NCBI GenBank assembly: GCA_963797115.1
Contig: CAWCOH010000002.1
Location: 1-64,000, forward strand
DNA length: 64,000 nt
Direction: 5' to 3'
From: AP-15 sp963797115
Lineage (GTDB): Bacteria; Pseudomonadota; Alphaproteobacteria; ATCC43930; CGMCC-115725
Shown: positions 59,608 to 64,000 of the stretch, piece by piece
Numbering within the stretch: the first letter of the stretch is position 1
How the letters are laid out: the number at the start of each line of letters is the position of its first letter
Notes under the pieces: generated by a model
Told to the model about the DNA's origin: nothing
Databases searched by the model: none
Seen by the model: the letters and a program-made list of their open reading frames with translations, nothing else
Program-made: the position numbers and the translations under genes

Positions 59608-61605
59608 TCAGGAACCGCTCGCGACAAGGCTTCCGGCCGGCCCAAGTTGCCGCCCGGCATTCTTGTGACCGACCACGAAGGCGGTAGTGATCGCGAGCAA
59701 CAGGACGCCGGCGGTGAAGACGAAAACAAGCCGCGCATGGTGATGATCGAGAAGCAGACCCAGAACGGGCGGCGTCATCGCCGAGCCGAGATCGAGGCCC
59801 GAATAGACAAAGCCGAAGACCGTGCCCGTGGCGCCGGCGGGCGCGGCGTCGTGCACCAGCATGTCGCGCGACGGCGTGGTGCAACCCCAGGCAAATCCTG
59901 CGACGGCTATGCACGGGATTAGTGCCGAGATCGGCACCGCCAGAACGCCGATTGCGAGGCTCACCGTCGCCGTCGTCGACAGCCCCGCCGCCACCAGGCA
60001 CTCATGGCATGCGACACGGTCGGCGATGATGCCGCCTGCGAACATGCCGAGGGCTGATCCCACCAAAAAGCCGGTCAAGGCGCTGTTTGCGACCGCGACC
60101 GAGAGACCGAAGCCCGAGACGAGCGATGACGGCAGAAAGGCTTGCAGTGCAACAGTCGCCACGGCGAGAAGGACAAAGTAGCCGAAACAGATCAGGATCG
60201 GCTGCGCCAAGAACATCTTCGCCGGGCGCGCGGCCGCCTCCCTCGCCCGGGGGGTCCGCCCGGCGATTGTCAGTGCCGCGGCTTGCACGACGAGATGGCA
60301 GGTCAGCAGCAGACCGAGACCGCCCAGGATCGCCAATCCCACGCGCCAGCCGAACAGCGAGGTCAGGGTCAGAACGGCGATCGGCGCCGCTGCCCAGCCG
60401 AGGCTGCCGGCGAAGTTGTGAAGCCCGTAAGCGCGTCCAAGTCGGGTGGCTTCGACCCGGGCGGACAGGATCGCGTAATCGGAGGGATGGAAAACGCAAT
60501 TGCCCAGACCGGCGAGGACTGCGAGCGCTCCTAATACCCAGAGGTTGGGGGCAAACCCGTAGAGCAACACGGCAGCCGAGTATAGGCCCAGTCCGCCAAT
60601 CAGCACCGGTGCCGCGCCGAGACGATCGACGAGGATGCCGGCCGGGGTCTGCATCAGCCCCGAGGTCGCATACATCAAGGTCATCACGATGCCGAGTTCG
60701 GCATAACCGACACCAAACGCGTCCTTCAGCAGCGGGAAGATCGGCGGCAGCACGATCTGAAAAAAATGGCTCATGAAATGAGCCGCGCTGACCAGCCCAA
60801 TGACCTTGATATCCTGCTCGGCGACCGGCCCGATCGTGACGCGGTTCTCCAACCACTCTTCAAAGCGCTCGCGGTAAGCGATATCGAGGTTTATGCGAGC
60901 GAATTCGTATTCTTCTGGATTGCGCCCGCGGGTCCAGACCGAGAGGGCATCCTCAAGGGCGGCGATGGCCCGCTCCCGGTTTTCGGATCGATCGCCGGCA
61001 AGACGTTCCCTGAAGGCAATCGCGATATTCATGCGAGCGGTTGCCCAATCATCCGGATGGCCTTCGCGGGTCCAGACCGAGAGGCCGTCCTCGAAGGCGG
61101 CGATGGCCCGCTCCTGGTTCTCCGACTGCTCGCCCGCAACGCGCTCCCAGCAGGCTATGCCGAGGTTCATCCGAGCGGACGCCCACTCTTCCGGGTTGCC
61201 TTCACGGGTCCAGACGACGAGAGCATTCTCAAAGGCGGTGATAGCTCGCTCTTGGTTCTCCGATCGGTCGCCGGCAACGCGGTCGCGGTAGGCAACGCCC
61301 AGGTTTGCGTTAGCGGCTGCCCACTCGCTCGGGTCAGCCGCGTGCGCCCGGGCCAACAGGGCGTCGGTGAAGGCCGCGATGGCCAACTCCCAGTTTTCCG
61401 ACCGATCACCCTCGGAACGCCGTGCATAGGCGAAGCCCAGGTTGGTGCGAGCGGCGGCCCACTCCTCTGCCTCCCCAGCGTCCGCCTGGTCCCGAGAAGG
61501 CGGCTCTTTACCCTCAGGGAGAGTCTCGTGCAGCCGTACGAGCGTCCGCCTTCCGTCGTCCCCTCTACGGTCGATCGATGTCGGCGAAACGAGGTCGTCG
61601 GTCAT
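59608..61605 (-). CDS. TPR-MFS fusion protein
   Basis: A 665-residue protein, start ATG 61605 (MTDDLVSPTSIDRRGDDGRR). Residues about 47-250 hold four to five repeats of 47 residues, each reading (E/D)WA.AR.NLG.AYR.R..GDRSEN.E.AI.AFE.AL..WTRE, a tetratricopeptide type usually seen before CHAT proteases. From about 262 to the end is a 12-helix MFS transporter (SAAHFMSHFFQIVLPPIFPL, LMQTPAGILVDRLG, NFAGSLGWAAAPI). The frame is open across the joint. A cytoplasmic TPR arm on an MFS protein is unusual. Substrate unknown. Confidence 0.75.
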   Translation of the reverse strand: MTDDLVSPTSIDRRGDDGRRTLVRLHETLPEGKEPPSRDQADAGEAEEWAAARTNLGFAYARRSEGDRSENWELAIAAFTDALLARAHAADPSEWAAANANLGVAYRDRVAGDRSENQERAITAFENALVVWTREGNPEEWASARMNLGIACWERVAGEQSENQERAIAAFEDGLSVWTREGHPDDWATARMNIAIAFRERLAGDRSENRERAIAALEDALSVWTRGRNPEEYEFARINLDIAYRERFEEWLENRVTIGPVAEQDIKVIGLVSAAHFMSHFFQIVLPPIFPLLKDAFGVGYAELGIVMTLMYATSGLMQTPAGILVDRLGAAPVLIGGLGLYSAAVLLYGFAPNLWVLGALAVLAGLGNCVFHPSDYAILSARVEATRLGRAYGLHNFAGSLGWAAAPIAVLTLTSLFGWRVGLAILGGLGLLLTCHLVVQAAALTIAGRTPRAREAAARPAKMFLAQPILICFGYFVLLAVATVALQAFLPSSLVSGFGLSVAVANSALTGFLVGSALGMFAGGIIADRVACHECLVAAGLSTTATVSLAIGVLAVPISALIPCIAVAGFAWGCTTPSRDMLVHDAAPAGATGTVFGFVYSGLDLGSAMTPPVLGLLLDHHHARLVFVFTAGVLLLAITTAFVVGHKNAGRQLGPAGSLVASGS

Positions 61606-61741
61606 GGCTGTACCCGAAGGCGTTTTTAGCCCTGCGAAGGTTCGTAGCCAAGCACCACCGAGAGGTCGCCGAGGTGCGCCGGGAGGAGGGATGTGCGTCG
61701 GCGCCCGGCAATGACGACTTCGCCCGGTCGGACGGATCTCG

Positions 61742-62715
61742 TCAGGTCTGGAGCACCACGTTTTCGAGCGGTTCGCCCGAGGCGAAGCGGTCGAGATTGC
61801 CGGCGACGGCACTCCAGCGCCGCTCGGCCGTCCCCTCGGTGAAGCCGGAACAGTGCGGCGTCATCAAAACGTTGGGAAGTTCATGAAACGAAGACCGCGA
61901 CGGTCGCACATCCGGATGCGCCGCACTCCACGTTTGCCACCAAACGTCGAGCCGGCGCCAGCGAGGCGGCCGCCTCGCAACGCGGCATAAAGCGCTTCCT
62001 CGTCGACAATCGGGGCGCGTCCGATGTTGACCAAGAGCGCGGTCGGTTTCATCAGCGCGAGGCGGCGCGCGTCGATCAGCCCCCGCGTCTCCGGCGCCAG
62101 CCCAGCGGCGATCACCAGTGCGTCACACTGCGGCAGCATCCGGTCGAGTTCGGCAAGCGGGAAGACCTCGACGGCCGGCGCGGGATCGGCGATTGAGCTG
62201 CGGTTTGCTGCGATGACCTTGCAGCCGAACCCAACGGCGCGTTTTGCCACCTCCCGTCCGATCCGCCCGTAACCGAGGATGCCGATCGTGCGGCCCAATA
62301 TCTCGCCGTGCGGCGATCCGCCGGCGGGCTGGTGGGCGGACCATGACCCGGCACGGAACGTCGTCACCGTATCGAACAGGCGGTGTATCAGGACGAGCAT
62401 CGTCACCATTACGTATTCAGCGATCGCGGGCTCGTGGCCGTACACGTTGCAGACGGTCACCCCCTTGGGCACCGCATCGAGATCAATCTGGTCGAGCCCG
62501 GCTGCCACCGATTGCAACAGGCGCAAACGCGGGGCGGGCGGAAAGCTGTCGCGCCAGATATGGCCGACGACGATGTCGGCTTCGGCGAGCAACGGCGCCA
62601 AACGCGCTGTGTCGCCCTCGTCGGCGAGGATCTCGGTCGCGAGCGGCGTTTGCACCTTGGCGAGGATGCGCGGCGCGACCGACGCGGCGAACCCACCGAG
62701 AAACAGCGCTTTCAT
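61742..62715 (-). pseudogene. D-2-hydroxyacid dehydrogenase, one-base frameshift near the C-terminus
   Basis: From ATG 62715 (MKALFLGGFAASVAPRILAK) the frame has the NAD-binding GRTIGILGYGRIGREVAKRA, the arginine region VNIGRAPIVDEEAL and substrate-domain SVAAGLDQIDLDAVP. Near 61949 one base is missing: LAGAGLDVWWQTW should follow, and that frame continues with HELPNVLMTPHCSGFTEGTA (catalytic His) to a stop at 61742. As it stands the product ends in an unrelated tail and lacks the catalytic His. Confidence 0.88.
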
Positions 62716-62743
62716 GTGCGGCTCTCGCCGCATGCGGTGTCGC

Positions 62744-63025
62744 CTAGGCTGCATCACGGCAGCGGTCGAGAGTCGCGACGAACCCGGACCACAGAACACT
62801 CTCAGGTAGCAGCCACGGCTTCTTGACCAAGGTCAGGGTCAACTCGGCGTTGGCGGTGTCATGCGAGAATTCGATCACGCACTCGCCGAGCGGCGTCTGA
62901 CTGGTGGCGGTGCTGACCGGGCCATCCGGCGGATCGTAGACTATGCCGTATTCGGCACGGCCCAGTTCCTTCATTCGTTCCAGGATCTCGGGCGTCACGT
63001 CGGGGAATGTGCGGCTGCTAGACAT
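62744..63025 (-). CDS. Small hypothetical protein
   Basis: A 93-residue protein from ATG 63025 (MSSSRTFPDVTPEILERMKE). The body has LGRAEYGIVYDPPDGPVST, GECVIEFSHDTANAELTLTL and VKKPWLLPESVLWSGFVATL, a compact mixed alpha/beta pattern. Its start overlaps the stop of the upstream gene (TGATG), so it belongs to a small operon. Family unknown. Confidence 0.7.
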   Translation of the reverse strand: MSSSRTFPDVTPEILERMKELGRAEYGIVYDPPDGPVSTATSQTPLGECVIEFSHDTANAELTLTLVKKPWLLPESVLWSGFVATLDRCRDAA

Positions 63026-63441
63026 CAGGCGCGGCTCCGATGTTCGGGTTCTCTTATTTGCGTCGAAGGCTTTCGGGCTCGCGGGTAGCGGCGCTCCAGA
63101 TCGTCCAGAAAGCGGCCGATTTGCCCCATCGCGGACCGAACGAATTTGGGCGGATTTCGGCCTGCCCATCGCGACAAAAGTTTTGAGCCGCCGGGGGCTA
63201 GCACAATAGCGCCGGCGAGCAAAAACGGCGTCCCGAGAACACCCGGTACGACAACGCCGACCATGCCGGCGGAAATCAGCAGCCAGCCGACCTCTCGCGG
63301 CAGCTGCTCCACCACAAGTACCGTTTCTCCGGTCGGGGTCGGCACGTTGGCCGTCTCAGCCGAAGTGTAACCTGCACCGCCGTCTGTGACCTGCAGAGTA
63401 CCCGGGTGCACTTTGACAGACCGGCGCATTGCCCTGGTCAA
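63025..63441 (-). CDS. Small membrane protein
   Basis: A 138-residue protein with a hydrophilic N-terminus (a Thr/Pro-rich segment to about 45) and a hairpin of two helices: VGWLLISAGMVGVVVPGVLG and FLLAGAIVLAPGG. The PGVLGTPFLLAG turn resembles the PGPGW/DUF454-like membrane hairpins. The C-terminus is basic. The gene overlaps both neighbours. Function unknown. Confidence 0.7.
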   Translation of the reverse strand: MTRAMRRSVKVHPGTLQVTDGGAGYTSAETANVPTPTGETVLVVEQLPREVGWLLISAGMVGVVVPGVLGTPFLLAGAIVLAPGGSKLLSRWAGRNPPKFVRSAMGQIGRFLDDLERRYPRARKPSTQIREPEHRSRA

Positions 63442-63647
63442 GCGAGCGTCGCCTCGGTATAGGGCTGCAGCTCACCGCTCGCGACCATATCTTCAAGCTT
63501 CGCTGTGATTATCGCGTCGTCGGCGTCGAGCACATCGAAAACCTCGTGCAACTTCCGCCGCCGGCGATCGATTTCGAAGACCAGATAGCCCAGCGCCAGC
63601 GCGCCCATAAAAATGCCGATAAAATCCGACCATCGCTCCGGCATCAT
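63438..63647 (-). CDS. Small hypothetical protein with one membrane helix
   Basis: A 69-residue protein: one N-terminal helix (FIGIFMGALALGYLVFEI), then a basic stop-transfer (DRRRRKL) and an acidic tail (HEVFDVLDADDAIITAKLED). It overlaps the next gene by ATGA. Unknown family. Confidence 0.6.
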   Translation of the reverse strand: MMPERWSDFIGIFMGALALGYLVFEIDRRRRKLHEVFDVLDADDAIITAKLEDMVASGELQPYTEATLA

Positions 63648-63665
63648 CGCTCTCCCGCTGCTGCA

Positions 63666-64000
63666 TTACTCGCCGATTTCGCGCGCTTCGTGATGAAGGA
63701 TGATCTCAATCGCGCCGGCGAACCCTTCCCGGCGAAGGTCGGAGCGAATTTCCGCCTCGAGATCGACTGACTGGCGATGCGTATTGAGGAAACGAGCAAA
63801 GTTCTGCAAGGCAATCAGAGCCTGGTGCGAGGTATGCAAAAGACCGAGATGCAGCCGGAAGCCGTGGAAGTCCGTGGTCCCGCTCTCATTCATCGCGGTC
63901 AGGTCGTGCACCGCGATGATCGGATCCCGGCCGATGCGTGAGCTGTTGCGTCGCATGAACTCGATCGACTTTTCCTTGCCAAGGACGTAGATCGGGTCGT
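63666..64000 (-). CDS. Partial protein running off the right edge, unrecognised
   Basis: Only the C-terminal 110 residues are in the window; the frame is open to the edge (DPIYVLGKEKSIEFMRRNSS). It continues IIAVHDLTAMNESGTTDFHG, LHLGLLHTSHQALIALQNFA and a Glu-rich end (EAEIRSDLRREGFAGAIEII). No motif I can assign. Its stop lies 18 bases before the next gene, so it is probably in the same operon. Confidence 0.6.
   Translation of the reverse strand, partial: DPIYVLGKEKSIEFMRRNSSRIGRDPIIAVHDLTAMNESGTTDFHGFRLHLGLLHTSHQALIALQNFARFLNTHRQSVDLEAEIRSDLRREGFAGAIEIILHHEAREIGE

Overview
The window is GC-rich, densely coded chromosomal DNA from an alphaproteobacterium, most likely a Bradyrhizobium/Rhodopseudomonas-type member of the Hyphomicrobiales. 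The evidence is a MucR/Ros zinc-finger regulator, a GTTC-N7-GTTC (alphaproteobacterial LexA) box, a TTGAT-N4-ATCAA (FixK/FNR) box, small proteins typical of that group (DUF6961, DUF4160, a CxxC..CxxC zinc-ribbon protein), and many LysR, SDR, MFS, LLM and enolase-superfamily genes. I see no rRNA, no complete tRNA and no CRISPR array.

Left part (1-20 kb). A partial GH63-like glucosidase enters from the left edge, followed by an FMN reductase, an MlaC/HpnM-type protein, and a LysR regulator next to a peroxiredoxin. From 5.4 to 11.4 kb runs a tight operon: SDR, aquaporin-like channel, GMC oxidoreductase, two-domain VOC protein, MFS exporter and DoxX protein. Its presumed divergent LysR regulator is a deletion remnant. 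After a decayed patch come a DedA-like gene, MucR, a CDF-like protein and an oxyanion block: a split chromate transporter, a ModE-type DNA-binding protein, a TSUP permease preceded by two ModE-box-like palindromes, an unlisted Cys-rich secreted peptide, a bacterial MtrA-like (corrinoid-type) protein and a MOT1 molybdate transporter.

Middle (20-37.7 kb). Housekeeping and accessory metabolism: an NHEJ-type ATP-dependent DNA ligase, a frameshifted epimerase, an SLC13/ArsB-type permease, two MFS transporters, YedK/HMCES (plus a truncated second copy), a quinone-oxidoreductase-like dehydrogenase behind a FixK box, a class I glutamine amidotransferase, a mandelate-racemase/enolase protein, an LLM oxidoreductase, an alpha/beta hydrolase, an SDR and a LexA-boxed Y-family DNA polymerase.

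Right-centre (37.7-55.3 kb). A mobile, defence-rich and visibly eroding island. It holds a DUF6615 nuclease-like protein, a truncated DUF433/PIN-like toxin-antitoxin pair, a TcmP/DUF5131 three-Cys pair, a DUF6088 protein, an NYN ribonuclease-like protein, broken HTH antitoxins, and Vsr with a truncated cytosine-C5 methyltransferase. The latter abuts an 892-residue protein carrying two RNAP alpha-CTD-like repeats and a sigma region 4-like HTH, which converges on a frameshifted AIPR protein. Then come an unrecognised two-gene operon with its own palindrome and intercistronic hairpin, two tyrosine recombinases, an IS21 remnant, and a tRNA-Gly 3' fragment marking the right attachment end.

Right end (55.3-64 kb). 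An excisionase-like/DUF4160 pair, a secreted protein, several remnants (a DUF5681-like C-terminus, GNAT and primase pieces), a TPR-MFS fusion, a frameshifted 2-hydroxyacid dehydrogenase and a run of small genes that continues off the edge. Many genes carry single-base frameshifts; some could be assembly errors rather than biology.
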